In this document: positions 17,217 to 25,625 of the stretch, piece by piece
Layout: each line of letters begins with the position of its first letter
How positions within the stretch are numbered: the first letter of the stretch is position 1
From: JBCCFC01 sp965213595
GTDB lineage: Bacteria > Chloroflexota > Anaerolineae > Caldilineales > Caldilineaceae
DNA length: 64,000 nt
Direction of reading: 5' to 3'
Assembly: GCA_965213595.1 (NCBI GenBank)
Contig: CBDBZO010000006.1
Coordinates: 682,001 to 746,000 of the forward strand
Notes under the pieces: model-generated
What the model was told of the DNA's origin: nothing
The model's database searches: none
The model's input: only the letters and a program-made list of their open reading frames with translations
Position numbers and translations under genes: made by a program

Positions 17217-17969
17217 ATGAACCTCACCCACGTCCCGCTCCTGCAAACCCAGCGCGATCTCTACGACCTGCCGCGCAGCCCCGCGCGCTTCCAGGCATAC
17301 CTGGACACCATGCGCACCGCCGACGGCAGCGACATCGAACTGCCGCTGCCCGCCATGAACCCAATGGCGAAGGAGCACGTGCCGCAGATGCTGGATGATT
17401 TGCTCGCCATGGAGGCCGACGCGGTGGCGGCGGAGACGGTGTCGCAGGTGTCGGCGGCGCAAGGGTGGGTCGACGCGCCGGGGGATTCGTCAGATTTCCG
17501 GGTGGCGCTCGTGCTCAGCGACGACCTGCTCGGCGGCTGGACCAATCGCTACGTCTACGAATTTAACCATCGCTTCCGCGAGCAGGCGCTGCACAAGCGC
17601 GGCTGGGCCACGACGCTGCTCTGGACGAGCGAAACCTATACGCCGGAAATTGTGCGGGAAGCGGTTGCCGCCACGCTGCACCGGCTGGCCCACATCCAGC
17701 GACACGGCTATGCGCACACGCTACGCGACATGCTCGCCCAGGAGGGCCACGCCATGACCCAAGCGGGCGCGACCGCGCCGTCGCTCGACGCCGACGACCT
17801 CGCCTACACCCGCGAAGTCCTCGCCGACTACCTCGACGCCGAGCACGAGCCGATCCTGCTCCCTGCCCTCTTCGGCGACCCGGCGGCCCACGAGCTCGGC
17901 TACACGCCGCTCGGCCTTTCTTCCCGCGCCGGGCTGGCGCTGGCTCTGCACGATGCGCTGGTAAAGTGA
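17217..17969 (+). CDS. Hypothetical protein, cytoplasmic, 250 residues
   Basis: I do not recognise this family. The frame has the codon usage of its neighbours and continues to TGA at 17969. ATG 17217 is chosen; an in-frame GTG at 17190 lies inside a repeat arm. The protein has no signal peptide or membrane segment. Visible features are RDLYDLPRSPARFQAYLDTM near the start, an acidic helical stretch, LVLSDDLLGGWTNRYVYEFNHR in the middle and ADYLDAEHEPILLPALFGDPAA near the end. It stands between the radA hairpin and a cluster of 62-bp palindromic elements. Its stop codon overlaps a half-copy of that element (17966-17982). Confidence 0.65.
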   Translation: MNLTHVPLLQTQRDLYDLPRSPARFQAYLDTMRTADGSDIELPLPAMNPMAKEHVPQMLDDLLAMEADAVAAETVSQVSAAQGWVDAPGDSSDFRVALVLSDDLLGGWTNRYVYEFNHRFREQALHKRGWATTLLWTSETYTPEIVREAVAATLHRLAHIQRHGYAHTLRDMLAQEGHAMTQAGATAPSLDADDLAYTREVLADYLDAEHEPILLPALFGDPAAHELGYTPLGLSSRAGLALALHDALVK

Positions 17970-17993
17970 TCATCACGGCCCAGCCAGTCAAAC

Positions 17994-18055
17994 GTGACCG
18001 TCACGGCCCAACGGGTCGCCGTCCTTTTGTTCGCGCGGCGGGCCGTGATTGTCAC
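17994..18055. repeat. 62-bp palindromic element, copy 1
   Basis: It begins GTGACCGTCACGGCCCA and ends GGGCCGTGATTGTCAC, about 15 bp of inverted ends. Each end is itself a small palindrome of the form GTGACnnTCAC/GTGAnnGTCAC. A half-copy (GTGATCATCACGGCCCA) lies just upstream at 17966-17982. Confidence 0.8.
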
Positions 18056-18087
18056 GTGCCGCGACCAACAGAGTCAGTCTAAACCAA

Positions 18088-18142
18088 GTGACAATCACGG
18101 CACGCTATCTGGTCGGGCAGATTTTGTTGGCGTGACGGTCAC
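18088..18142. repeat. 55-bp palindromic element, copy 2 (diverged)
   Basis: It begins GTGACAATCACGGC and ends GCGTGACGGTCAC, with the same end motif as copies 1 and 3 but a different and shorter interior. Confidence 0.65.
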
Positions 18143-18220
18143 CTGAGGACCTTGGTTGCACTAGACCATCTCCCGACCCGACCACGCGGCAGTGGGAGCG
18201 CGAGCGCGAGCCAGTCAAAC

Positions 18221-18282
18221 GTGACCGTCACGGCCCAGCGGGTCGCCGTCCTTTTGTTCGCGCGGCGGGCCGTGATTGTCAC
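18221..18282. repeat. 62-bp palindromic element, copy 3
   Basis: It is nearly identical to copy 1 because of the duplication, ending 36 bp before the Nudix start codon. It might lie within that gene's promoter or leader. Confidence 0.8.
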
Positions 18283-18317
18283 GTGTCGCGACCAACAGCG
18301 TTAGTCTGAACGACCAA

Positions 18318-18806
18318 ATGAGCGAATACCTGCCCTACGCGCAATCCTACACCGGCCAGCTGCGCCAGCACGTCGGCAACCGCAGGCTGATCATCCCCGG
18401 CGCGCGAGCCGTTATCCGCAACACAGCCGGAGAGATTCTCCTCGTCCGCCGCAGCGACAATGGCGAGTGGGTCATGCCGGCGGGCAGCATCGAGCTCGGC
18501 GAATCGATTCTAGATTGCCTCAAGCGCGAGGTTAAGGAAGAAGCGGGGCTGGATGTGCTATCCGCGGAGCCGATGGCCATTTATTCGGAGCCGCGCTTCG
18601 CGTTTACGACGGCCTACGGCGGGGAACACCAGATGTTTACCGTGGTTTTCCTCGTGACCGAGTGGAGCGGTCAACTGCTGTCGGCAACGGATGAAACCGT
18701 TGACGCACGCTTTTTCGCTTTGAACGACCTGCCAAGAATCCCGCCGCTTTACCAGGAGACGCTGGCAGATTTGCAATTATACAAAGGGCAGTTACTCTTG
18801 AAGTAG
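18318..18806 (+). CDS. Nudix hydrolase
   Basis: This 162-residue protein has a perfect Nudix box at residues 56-78 (G56-x5-E62-x7-R70-E71-V-x-E74-E75-x-G77-L), which binds Mg2+ and hydrolyses a nucleoside diphosphate linked to another group. The region before the box (NTAGEILLVRRSDNGEWVMP) is typical of the ADP-ribose/NTP pyrophosphatase type. Substrate cannot be assigned. ATG 18318 is chosen; the in-frame TTG at 18276 lies inside the repeat. No Shine-Dalgarno is seen. Its leader is a palindromic repeat copy. Confidence 0.9.
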   Translation: MSEYLPYAQSYTGQLRQHVGNRRLIIPGARAVIRNTAGEILLVRRSDNGEWVMPAGSIELGESILDCLKREVKEEAGLDVLSAEPMAIYSEPRFAFTTAYGGEHQMFTVVFLVTEWSGQLLSATDETVDARFFALNDLPRIPPLYQETLADLQLYKGQLLLK

Positions 18807-18840
18807 GGTCTTGTCAAGGCAAACATGATAAGAATTGTAG

Positions 18841-18899
18841 GTGCGGTTTTCAACCGCACGGTCATGACCTACCCCTTCGGATTAGTCTAGCGAAGGGGT
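18841..18899. terminator. Two consecutive hairpins after the Nudix gene
   Basis: GTGCGGTT (18841-18848) pairs with AACCGCAC (18852-18859), and ACCCCTTCG (18871-18879) pairs with CGAAGGGGT (18891-18899). Neither has a T-tract. They may be termination or dispersed palindromic sequences. Confidence 0.45.
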
Positions 18900-19005
18900 G
18901 ATCTGTGATTGTGCAGCTGAAAGCAGCGCCTCAATTCCCATCAAATTACGCTTGACGAGATAGTAGTTGCATTCGTTTCTTCCCCAATTCCCAGAGAAAC
19001 CCAAC

Positions 19006-19416
19006 ATGTTAGCCAAAATCAGCACAGAAGAATTCGAGGAACGGCTGGCCGAACTCTCTCTGCGCGGGCGAAGCTGGCCACGCAATCCGCGCGACCGGCA
19101 CATCCTGCTGAAGAGCATGACGTTGTTGCTCCAGACGGAGCGCGACTACATGGAGCAAGAGGTCAACGCGCGGCTCATGGAATGGGTCGAGCAGCTGGGG
19201 CAAATTATTTACCTGGACCACGTCACGCTGCGGCGCTATTTGATCAGCGCTGGCTATTTGAGCCGGGATTTGGCGGGGCGACGCTATCAGGTAGATGAGG
19301 TCAAGACGAGGGAAATGTTTGAAGACGCGGTCGAGCTTATCAACCCCGTTGCCGTGGTAGAAGAAGCGCTCAGGCGCAGCAAGGAAGAGAAGCGCGCCTA
19401 CTTGGCGGAACATTAA
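19006..19416 (+). CDS. DUF2087 domain protein
   Basis: This 136-residue protein starts at ATG 19006. The middle and end match DUF2087: WPRNPRDRHILLKSMTLLL, then Y-M-E-x-E-V-N (YMEQEVNARL), then DHVTLRRYLISAGYLSRD and GRRYQV. The family is often fused to or found near helix-turn-helix regulators and is thought to bind nucleic acid, but its role is not established. The helical TLRRYLISAGYL segment resembles a winged-helix recognition part. It stands alone between the Nudix gene and a repeat element. Confidence 0.75.
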   Translation: MLAKISTEEFEERLAELSLRGRSWPRNPRDRHILLKSMTLLLQTERDYMEQEVNARLMEWVEQLGQIIYLDHVTLRRYLISAGYLSRDLAGRRYQVDEVKTREMFEDAVELINPVAVVEEALRRSKEEKRAYLAEH

Positions 19417-19420
19417 AAGG

Positions 19421-19624
19421 GTGCGTTTCAGTTTGGGAGAAACAGCGCTGATCTGTCATTTCGAGCGGATGCGAGAAATCTTTGCGTGACTGACGGAACC
19501 GCCCGGGCCTCTGTTAAGCGATTTCAACGGTTGCCCAAAGATTTCTCGCTGGTTCGGTTTCGTCTGCTACCTTTTGGGATTGACCCGCTCGAAATGACAT
19601 CTCGCCGCAAACTGAAATGCCCCC
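19421..19624. mobile_element. Palindromic repeat element of about 200 bp
   Basis: Outer imperfect inverted ends (GCGTTTCAGTTTG at 19423 and CAAACTGAAATGC at 19608) enclose two further inverted pairs: TGTCATTTCGAGCG (19454) with CGCTCGAAATGACA (19585), and GCGAGAAATCTTTG (19471) with CAAAGATTTCTCGC (19536). The whole can fold into a long stem. It resembles a MITE. No transposase is present. Confidence 0.55.
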
Positions 19625-19677
19625 AACTCAAAGAGGCTAGACGAGGTCGAAGTCGCTGCGGTAGATTAGGAGGAATC

Positions 19678-21261
19678 ATGGTTCGTAAAATTTGGATGAT
19701 GCCCGTCGTGCCCGTTTTGGTGACGCTGATCGCAGCGTCGATTTTCATTGCGGGTCTTTCCCCCTCGCTGGCAAAGGCCCAACCGGCCACGCCGACGCCC
19801 CTCCTGCTCTACCTCCCCCTCACCAGCAGCGACACGGGTGTAGCCAACGCCACGCCGCAGCCGCTCGAACTGCGCTCGACGCGAACCGTCCGCGGCCTGC
19901 TCGGCGCCATTGAGCCGACGGGCGGCGGCCCCTTTGCCAGCTACCTGCGCACCACCAATGACCAGCGCTACTTTCTCACGGGCGAAACGGCCAGCATCGA
20001 GCAGCAAATTGCGCGACTGCGCGAGCAAGAAGTCGCTGCCCAAGTGTGGGGCACGCTCTACACCTATGTCGACCCCGCCACGGGCGCGACGAATGCGCAG
20101 CTCGTCGCCAACCGCCTCGTTGTTTCCGATTCGGACGCGCTGCGACCGACCAACGCGCCACCGCTGGCCATCGCCAAGTTTGACCGCATTAATCTCCACG
20201 CCGGGCCGCAAAATTCCTTCGCCAGCATCGGCCAGGTGACGCGCGGCCAGGCGTGCCCCATTGTCGGGCAGAATGCACAGGGGACGTGGTGGCTGCTGGA
20301 GTGTGCGGACGGCACGCGCGGCTGGATCAACGCGTTGCTTGTCAACACCCAGGGCAGCACGGAGTCGCTCTCCACCGCGCGGCTGGCGACGGCCACGCCT
20401 CGGCCCGCGCCGCCCACTGCCACGCCCGTTCCGGCCACGCCCACCGCCGTCGCCCCGCCGACAAACGTCTGGCGCGCTTCGTATTTTGCCAATCGTAATC
20501 TGAGCGGCGCGCCCGTCGCCACGAGCAGCCCGTCGCTGCTCAGCTTCAACTGGGGGCAGGGCGCGCCCGCGGAAAATCTGCCCGCGGACGGCTTCTCGGC
20601 CCGCTTTGAGCGCGCTTTTGATTTGGACAGCAACTACTATCAAATTAGCGTGCGCGCGGATGACGGCGTGCGCGTCTATCTCGACGATCAGCTGATCATC
20701 GACCGCTGGAGCAGCGGCACGGGCCAACCCACCAGCGTCTCGCGCCGGCTGACGGGGCGGCATACGCTGCGCGTGGAGTATTACGAAGCCAGCGGCATGG
20801 CCTCGCTGCGCTTCAACCTGACGCCGCTGGAGCAGGCCCCCGTCTGGCAGGCGACCTACTACAGCGGCACCAATTTATCTGGCGCGCCGCTGCTTTCGCG
20901 CCGCGAGCCGCGCGGCGTCAACCCGCTGGATTACGACTGGGGATCGGGCTCGCCGCTGGACGGCACGGTGGCGCGTGCCCAGCCCGTCGACAACTTCTCG
21001 GCGCGCTGGCGCGGTCAGTTCCGCTTCGCCGCGGGCGACTACCGCTTCCGCGCCGTGGCCGACGGCGGCGTGCGCGTCTACCTCGACGGCTTGCTCGTAA
21101 TCGACGAATGGTCGAATGGGGCAACGAGCGCGAGCAACGTCTTCCGCAACGTTGGCGCGGGCGAGCACACGGTGACGGTGGAGTATTACGAGCGCGGCGG
21201 TGAGGCGGCGGTACGCGTGTCGTGGCTGCGGGTTGGGGATTTTGGGGATGGGAGTAATTAA
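19678..21261 (+). CDS. Exported protein with SH3-like and two PA14 domains
   Basis: This 527-residue protein starts at ATG 19678 behind AGGAGG. A signal peptide or anchor spans residues 8-33 (VPVLVTLIAASIFIAGL). A short LLLYLPLT motif follows at the mature N-terminus, as in other exported proteins of this window. Residues about 160-220 form a bacterial SH3-like domain (INLHAGPQNSFASIGQVTRG ... GTWWLLECADGTRGWI). After a T/P-rich linker come two PA14 domains, each with F-S-A-R-(F/W), D-G-V-R-V-Y-L-D and H-T-(L/V)-x-V-E-Y-Y-E. Such domains bind carbohydrate in adhesins and glycosidases, so a wall- or glycan-binding surface role is likely. It converges with, and overlaps by 4 bp, the ABC gene on the other strand. 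Confidence 0.85.
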   Translation: MVRKIWMMPVVPVLVTLIAASIFIAGLSPSLAKAQPATPTPLLLYLPLTSSDTGVANATPQPLELRSTRTVRGLLGAIEPTGGGPFASYLRTTNDQRYFLTGETASIEQQIARLREQEVAAQVWGTLYTYVDPATGATNAQLVANRLVVSDSDALRPTNAPPLAIAKFDRINLHAGPQNSFASIGQVTRGQACPIVGQNAQGTWWLLECADGTRGWINALLVNTQGSTESLSTARLATATPRPAPPTATPVPATPTAVAPPTNVWRASYFANRNLSGAPVATSSPSLLSFNWGQGAPAENLPADGFSARFERAFDLDSNYYQISVRADDGVRVYLDDQLIIDRWSSGTGQPTSVSRRLTGRHTLRVEYYEASGMASLRFNLTPLEQAPVWQATYYSGTNLSGAPLLSRREPRGVNPLDYDWGSGSPLDGTVARAQPVDNFSARWRGQFRFAAGDYRFRAVADGGVRVYLDGLLVIDEWSNGATSASNVFRNVGAGEHTVTVEYYERGGEAAVRVSWLRVGDFGDGSN

Positions 21262-24188
21262 TCCCCGGCCGCCGCCGGCTCGCCCAAATCCATGGGCTGC
21301 TCGTTATTCCGACGCCACCACCAGAGCCCGCCAATCACGATTAGCGCCAGCAGCGCGATTACGTAGTTGCCGATTTCCCAGGCCGTTTGCTGCTCCGCCG
21401 AGAGCGGCTGGAGCACGCGTACGCTGGAGCCGCGGTTGCGGATGGTGAGCAGATCGGTCTCCTCGGTGGCCCAATCGACCGTGTTCTGGGCAAAGAGCAG
21501 CGTGTTGGCAAAGCCGCCGGGCACAACCGCATCCGACAGCTCGAAGATGAAATCGTTGACAAACTCGCCGCTGCCGATGACGACCAGGCGTGCGTCCGCC
21601 GACGAATTTTCGATCAGCCCCACCGGTTGCGCGTCGGCCGGCGGCGCGGCCTCCGGGTTTGCGGGGTCAATGGGCGGCTCCGGGGCGTTTTCGCCAAAGG
21701 GCAGCGGGCGATCCACAAAATAGCTGTCAAACTCCCCACGCACGGAGACGGCCAGCGGCTGGCTGCCCTGCGCCCCCTCCACGCCAAAGCCAAAGTTGGG
21801 GTACGTTTCAAAATCGGGCTGGATGTTGGTGTCCGTGCGCAGCCACGACTCCTCGCTGGATTCCAGCAGCACCTCGACTTCGCGCGCGGTCGCGCCGTCC
21901 TCGCTTACTTCATCGCCGCTTTCTTCGCCAGCGCCCGCCACCACTTCCGCTGCCACGATGGGCGAGGCCCACTGCAGCGTCACCGCGGGCAGGCCGGCGA
22001 CGATGGGGCTGTCGCCCATGTTTTCGGGGAAGACGGTGGGAAAGAAGGGGTAGTCGATCAGCTGGAAGAAGCCCTGGCTGTCCGAAATCGGAAAGCCTTC
22101 GTTCTGCAAATCCAGCACGAGCTGCTCCTGCACGTCCACGCCGTAGTGCTGCAACATCTCGCGCAGCCCGCCGTCGATGGGCAGCAGCGACAGCGTACCC
22201 GCAAACTGGTCGATGTCAACGCGATAGTTGCCCGCGGCCACAATCAGCGCACCGCCGCGCATCAGGTATTGATCGATGGCGAAGCGTTCGCGATCGGTCA
22301 TGTTTTGCGGCGCGACGACAAAGAGCGCGTCGATCTCGTTGGGCACGCTGCCCGTGTTCAGGTCGACATCGCGCACTTCGTAGACGGCGCTCAACTGCTG
22401 TCGCAGCGTGTTAAACGTCGCCAGCGGCTGCTGCTGTTGACCGAACTGATCAACCGTCGGTGTGGCGGGCGGCGTCCACAGGCCGACGACGCTGAGGAAG
22501 CCGCTCGTGTTGCGCCGCAGCGCGGATTCGATGGCCGTGCGCACCGTCGCCTCGCTAAGATCGCCGTCGGGATAAATCACCTGCACGGATTCGCCGCCCT
22601 GCCCATCCGGTGCAGTCAGCAGCATATGGAGATAGTAGGTCTCGTTGGAGAAGAACGAGACGGGGTAGGGCTGGATGCCGTACTGGTCCAGCAGACGCTG
22701 CTGATCTTCCGGCGTGGGCACGAGCGTTTCAACGGTAAAGTTGCCGTTGGCCTCCGCCGCGATCTCGTCGGCAACCCGCAGAATCGTCTCCTGTGCGCCG
22801 AGCAGCGGCTCCGGCAGCGTCTCCGGCGTGACGACGAGCGTGAGGTTGACGGGCTGGTCGAGCGCAGCGAGCACGGCATCAACGCTCTGGAAGCCGGAGG
22901 CGACGCGGGTGATGGTGCTCGTGAGATCGTACTCCAGATTTTGCAGGTTGACGTCGAGCGTGCCGTCGCGATTCTGCTCGACGTTGATCAACTCCTGAAA
23001 GTTGATGACCTCCGTCTGGTCGCCGTAGCGCACCAAAATGTCAAAGTAAGAGTTGATGACGGAGGCCTCGTAGCGGTCCGTGACCTGGAAGGGGACGGGC
23101 TGGATGCCGTAAATCTGGTTGGCCTCCTCCTCCAGCTCGGCGTCCGTGCTCGGATCGACGACCTCGGCGCTGACGCGACCGTTGCCGGCAATCTCGTACT
23201 CGGCCAACGTGTCCTCGATGCGCGGCACGAGCGGCGCGAGCAGCGGGTGCGTGCGATCCGAGACGTAGGCGCGGATCAGCAGCGGCTCGTCCAACTCCTG
23301 GAGCAAATTCCGCGTGGCGGGCGCGAGGCTAAAGGTGCGCGACTCCGTCACGTCGAGGCGCAGCGACTGCAGCGGGTAGAGCCAGACGTTCGCCAGCAGC
23401 AGGTTGACCACGAGCAGGCTGCTCAACAGAACTTCGCGCGTGCGCCGAGGCGCGCCAGCCTCGCCCTCGCTCCAGCGCTTGCTGTTGAGCGAGAGCACGT
23501 TGAGCGCCAGAAAAATCCCGGTCAGCGAGCCGTAGTAAACGAGGTCGCGCAGGTCGATGACGCCGCGCTGGATGCTCTCGAAGCGGCTGCCCGTGCCCAG
23601 TGCGCGCAGGATGTCGCCGACCCCCGCGCCGAAGAAGTCGACCACGCCGCCCGTGCCCAGCAGGTAGAAAAAGCCGCCGAGCAGGGCCGTCGCAATCAGG
23701 GCCACGATTTGGTTGTCCGTGCGCGAGGAGATGAAAAGCCCAATCGCGGCGTAGGCCGCCGCCAGCAGCAGCCCGGCCAAATAGCCGCCGAGCACGGGCC
23801 CCCAGTCGAGGTTGCCCAGCAGCGAGGCGGTGATCGGCAGCGGCAGCGTGAGCGCCAGCGCCAGCGCCACCAGCGCCATCACGGCCAGGAACTTGCCGAT
23901 GACCATCTGGGTGGCGCTCACGGGCAGGGTCAGCAGCATTTCAAGCGTGCCGCTGCGCTGCTCTTCGCTCCACTGGCGCATGGTCAGCGCCGCGACCAGG
24001 AAAATCAGCAGCAGCGGCATCCAGCGAAAGAGCGGGCGCACGTCGGCCACGCCGCGAGCGAAGAAGGCATCCACCCAGAAAAAGACGAAGAGCGTCGCCA
24101 GCAAAAAGGTGCCGAGAAAGATCAGCGCCATCGGCGAGCCGAAATAGCTGTTGAGCTCTTTGCGGGTTAAGGAAAGGGTTTGGTTCAT
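21258..24188 (-). CDS. Fused GldF-like ABC-2 permease and GldG-like protein
   Basis: This 976-residue protein joins two parts normally encoded separately. Residues 1-245 are an ABC-2-type permease with about six membrane helices (RKELNSYFGSPMALIF, W-S-E-E-Q-R-S-G-T-L-E-M-L-L-T-L-P conserved in GldF/NosY-like permeases). From about 265 there is a GldG-like part: a membrane helix, LDVTESRTFSLAPATRNLL, a large external domain (EPLLIRAYVSDR, DQYLMRGGALIVAAG), and a final helix before the C-terminus (NYVIALLALIVIGGLWWW). Known GldFG systems serve gliding or export in Bacteroidota; in Chloroflexota the substrate is unknown. The ATPase gene lies upstream on the same strand, separated by a heptamer hairpin. 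Confidence 0.87.
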   Translation of the reverse strand: MNQTLSLTRKELNSYFGSPMALIFLGTFLLATLFVFFWVDAFFARGVADVRPLFRWMPLLLIFLVAALTMRQWSEEQRSGTLEMLLTLPVSATQMVIGKFLAVMALVALALALTLPLPITASLLGNLDWGPVLGGYLAGLLLAAAYAAIGLFISSRTDNQIVALIATALLGGFFYLLGTGGVVDFFGAGVGDILRALGTGSRFESIQRGVIDLRDLVYYGSLTGIFLALNVLSLNSKRWSEGEAGAPRRTREVLLSSLLVVNLLLANVWLYPLQSLRLDVTESRTFSLAPATRNLLQELDEPLLIRAYVSDRTHPLLAPLVPRIEDTLAEYEIAGNGRVSAEVVDPSTDAELEEEANQIYGIQPVPFQVTDRYEASVINSYFDILVRYGDQTEVINFQELINVEQNRDGTLDVNLQNLEYDLTSTITRVASGFQSVDAVLAALDQPVNLTLVVTPETLPEPLLGAQETILRVADEIAAEANGNFTVETLVPTPEDQQRLLDQYGIQPYPVSFFSNETYYLHMLLTAPDGQGGESVQVIYPDGDLSEATVRTAIESALRRNTSGFLSVVGLWTPPATPTVDQFGQQQQPLATFNTLRQQLSAVYEVRDVDLNTGSVPNEIDALFVVAPQNMTDRERFAIDQYLMRGGALIVAAGNYRVDIDQFAGTLSLLPIDGGLREMLQHYGVDVQEQLVLDLQNEGFPISDSQGFFQLIDYPFFPTVFPENMGDSPIVAGLPAVTLQWASPIVAAEVVAGAGEESGDEVSEDGATAREVEVLLESSEESWLRTDTNIQPDFETYPNFGFGVEGAQGSQPLAVSVRGEFDSYFVDRPLPFGENAPEPPIDPANPEAAPPADAQPVGLIENSSADARLVVIGSGEFVNDFIFELSDAVVPGGFANTLLFAQNTVDWATEETDLLTIRNRGSSVRVLQPLSAEQQTAWEIGNYVIALLALIVIGGLWWWRRNNEQPMDLGEPAAAGD

Positions 24189-24221
24189 GGGTTGGTTAAG
24201 TTCGAGTGCTGATTGGTGAGT

Positions 24222-24311
24222 AGTACTTATTGCTTATTGCTTATTGGTTGGTTCGTCAGATGGCGATACTTGGTATTCGCAACCAACTAATAAGCAATAA
24301 GCAGTACGCAA
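24222..24311. repeat. Heptamer tandem repeat hairpin (TTATTGC type)
   Basis: The left arm (24222-24254) has three tandem TTATTGC/TTATTGG heptamers. The right arm (24279-24311) carries the complement, AATAAGC repeated. The arms pair almost fully and fill the gap between the ABC ATPase stop and the fused permease start. Confidence 0.8.
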
Positions 24312-24314
24312 TAT

Positions 24315-25229
24315 CTAGCCCGCCGCCATTTCGTTAAAGACGCTCTCCAGCGTGCGCACGTCGCTGCGCAGTTCGCGCACGGGCCAGCCGTTTGACGACG
24401 CAAGCTGGTAGACGGCGGGCGCGAGATCCGCGCCGTGTGTGCCGTGGAGGCGGTAGGTCGGGTGCGCGCCGTTCGGCTCGCGCTCGATGGAGGCGACGCC
24501 TGGCAAACCCGCCAGCAGGGGTTGAGCTTCCGCCACGTCTTGCGCCAGCACGAGGACGGCGTCGCTCGTGCTCGCTAGATCGGCGATGCGGGCGTCGGCG
24601 CGGATTTGGCCGTTCATTAGGATAATGGCGCGGTCGCACAGGGCCTCGACTTCGGAGAGGATGTGCGTCGAAAAGAGAATGGTGCTGTGCTCGGCCAGCC
24701 GCCGGATCAGCCCGCGGATTTCGACGATCTGCGTCGGGTCGAGGCCGACGGTGGGCTCGTCCAGGATCAGCAGCTTGGGGCGGTGCAGAATGGCCTGGGC
24801 CAGGCCAACGCGCTGTCGATAGCCCTTGCTGAGCGTGCCGATGGGCTGGGTCAGCCGCTCTTCGAGGCTGGTGGCGCGCACGGCGTCGGCGATGCGGCTG
24901 CGTCGCTCGTCGCTGGGCACGAGGTGCAGATCGGCCATCAGCTTGAGGTAGGCCTGCACCGAGAGTTCGGGGTAGAGCGGCGCATTTTCGGGCAGGTAGC
25001 CGATCAGCGCCTGCACCTTTCGCGTCTGCCGCAGCACGTCCAGCCCCGCGATCTGCACGTCGCCCTCGTCCGGCTGCAGATAGCCGGTGAGGATTTTGAT
25101 CACCGTCGTTTTGCCCGCGCCGTTGGGGCCGAGCAGGCCGACGATCTCGCCGTCGGCAATGTGAAAGCTGATGCCGTCCAGCGCTTGAATAGCGCCGTAG
25201 GCTTTGGCCAAATGTTGCACGTCGATCAT
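24315..25229 (-). CDS. ABC transporter ATPase, GldA/CcmA type
   Basis: This 304-residue protein starts at ATG 25229 after GGGAG. It has Walker A GPNGAGKT (34-41), a Q-loop region ending GYLPENAPLYPELSV, signature LSKGYRQRVGLAQ, Walker B LLILDEPTVGLDP and the H-loop STHILSEVE, followed by a C-terminal extension of about 85 residues common in GldA-like ATPases. It should energise the fused GldF-GldG protein encoded just downstream. A perfect palindrome at 25242-25258 precedes the ribosome-binding site. Confidence 0.93.
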   Translation of the reverse strand: MIDVQHLAKAYGAIQALDGISFHIADGEIVGLLGPNGAGKTTVIKILTGYLQPDEGDVQIAGLDVLRQTRKVQALIGYLPENAPLYPELSVQAYLKLMADLHLVPSDERRSRIADAVRATSLEERLTQPIGTLSKGYRQRVGLAQAILHRPKLLILDEPTVGLDPTQIVEIRGLIRRLAEHSTILFSTHILSEVEALCDRAIILMNGQIRADARIADLASTSDAVLVLAQDVAEAQPLLAGLPGVASIEREPNGAHPTYRLHGTHGADLAPAVYQLASSNGWPVRELRSDVRTLESVFNEMAAG

Positions 25230-25241
25230 GATAGCATCTCC

Positions 25242-25258
25242 CTCACGCGGCGCGTGAG
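25242..25258. promoter_or_regulatory. Palindrome next to the ABC ATPase ribosome-binding site
   Basis: CTCACGCGGCGCGTGAG is a perfect 17-nt palindrome ending immediately upstream of the GGGAG ribosome-binding site. It could be an operator or a leader hairpin. The rest of the 25259-25625 gap contains an AT-richer divergent promoter region and one more palindrome, but no gene. Confidence 0.4.
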
Positions 25259-25553
25259 TCTTAGAATTTCCGTACACGTCACAAGGCTTTATTTTATAAG
25301 CGCAGCGTATTTTGTCCAGAAATGGGAGCCGCTGCGTAGCATTTACCGCCGTCTATTTTTGGAGCTGAATTTTTAGCACGGGTCTGCTGGCGAACAGTGT
25401 GGCTACGGCGCATTTCATCCAAATCTCACCTATGAAGAAGTAAAGGCGGGAAGTAGTGGGGGAAACGTCATGTAACATACGTTTGATTGTGATACTCTTC
25501 ACGATGCTGTCGACTCGCCAACACTGCTCACGTCCCCCACGCAGTCGGGCAGC

Positions 25554-25576
25554 TTATGCAAAATTATGTTGCATAA
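25554..25576. promoter_or_regulatory. Inverted repeat upstream of the CAP-domain gene
   Basis: TTATGCAA (25554-25561) and TTGCATAA (25569-25576) form a perfect inverted repeat with a 7-nt centre, an operator-like site 50 bp before the preferred start codon. Confidence 0.4.
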
Positions 25577-25625
25577 AGATAACTTTTCATTTCTAACTTA
25601 TCCTTTGGCGAGGTTCCTAAATCGA

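Larger units (their letters stand above)
17982..18311. repeat. Direct duplication of a ~103-bp block carrying palindromic elements
   Basis: The block 17982-18084 is repeated almost exactly at 18209-18311 (offset 227 bp, a few substitutions). Each copy carries one 62-bp palindromic element. The 124 bp between them hold a third, diverged element. Together they fill the gap between the hypothetical gene and the Nudix gene; the second copy ends 6 bp before the Nudix ATG. No gene is seen in 17970-18317. Confidence 0.85.

Noticed and set aside
18276..18317. An earlier TTG start for the Nudix hydrolase.
   Set aside because: Those codons are part of the duplicated repeat copy, and the typical family N-terminus begins at the ATG.
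21387..24170. A very long plus-strand open frame (over 900 codons) opposite the GldF-GldG fusion gene.
   Set aside because: It is the high-GC antisense shadow of the minus-strand gene: composition is Arg/Ala/His/Gln-rich with no motif, while the minus-strand product is a clear ABC protein.
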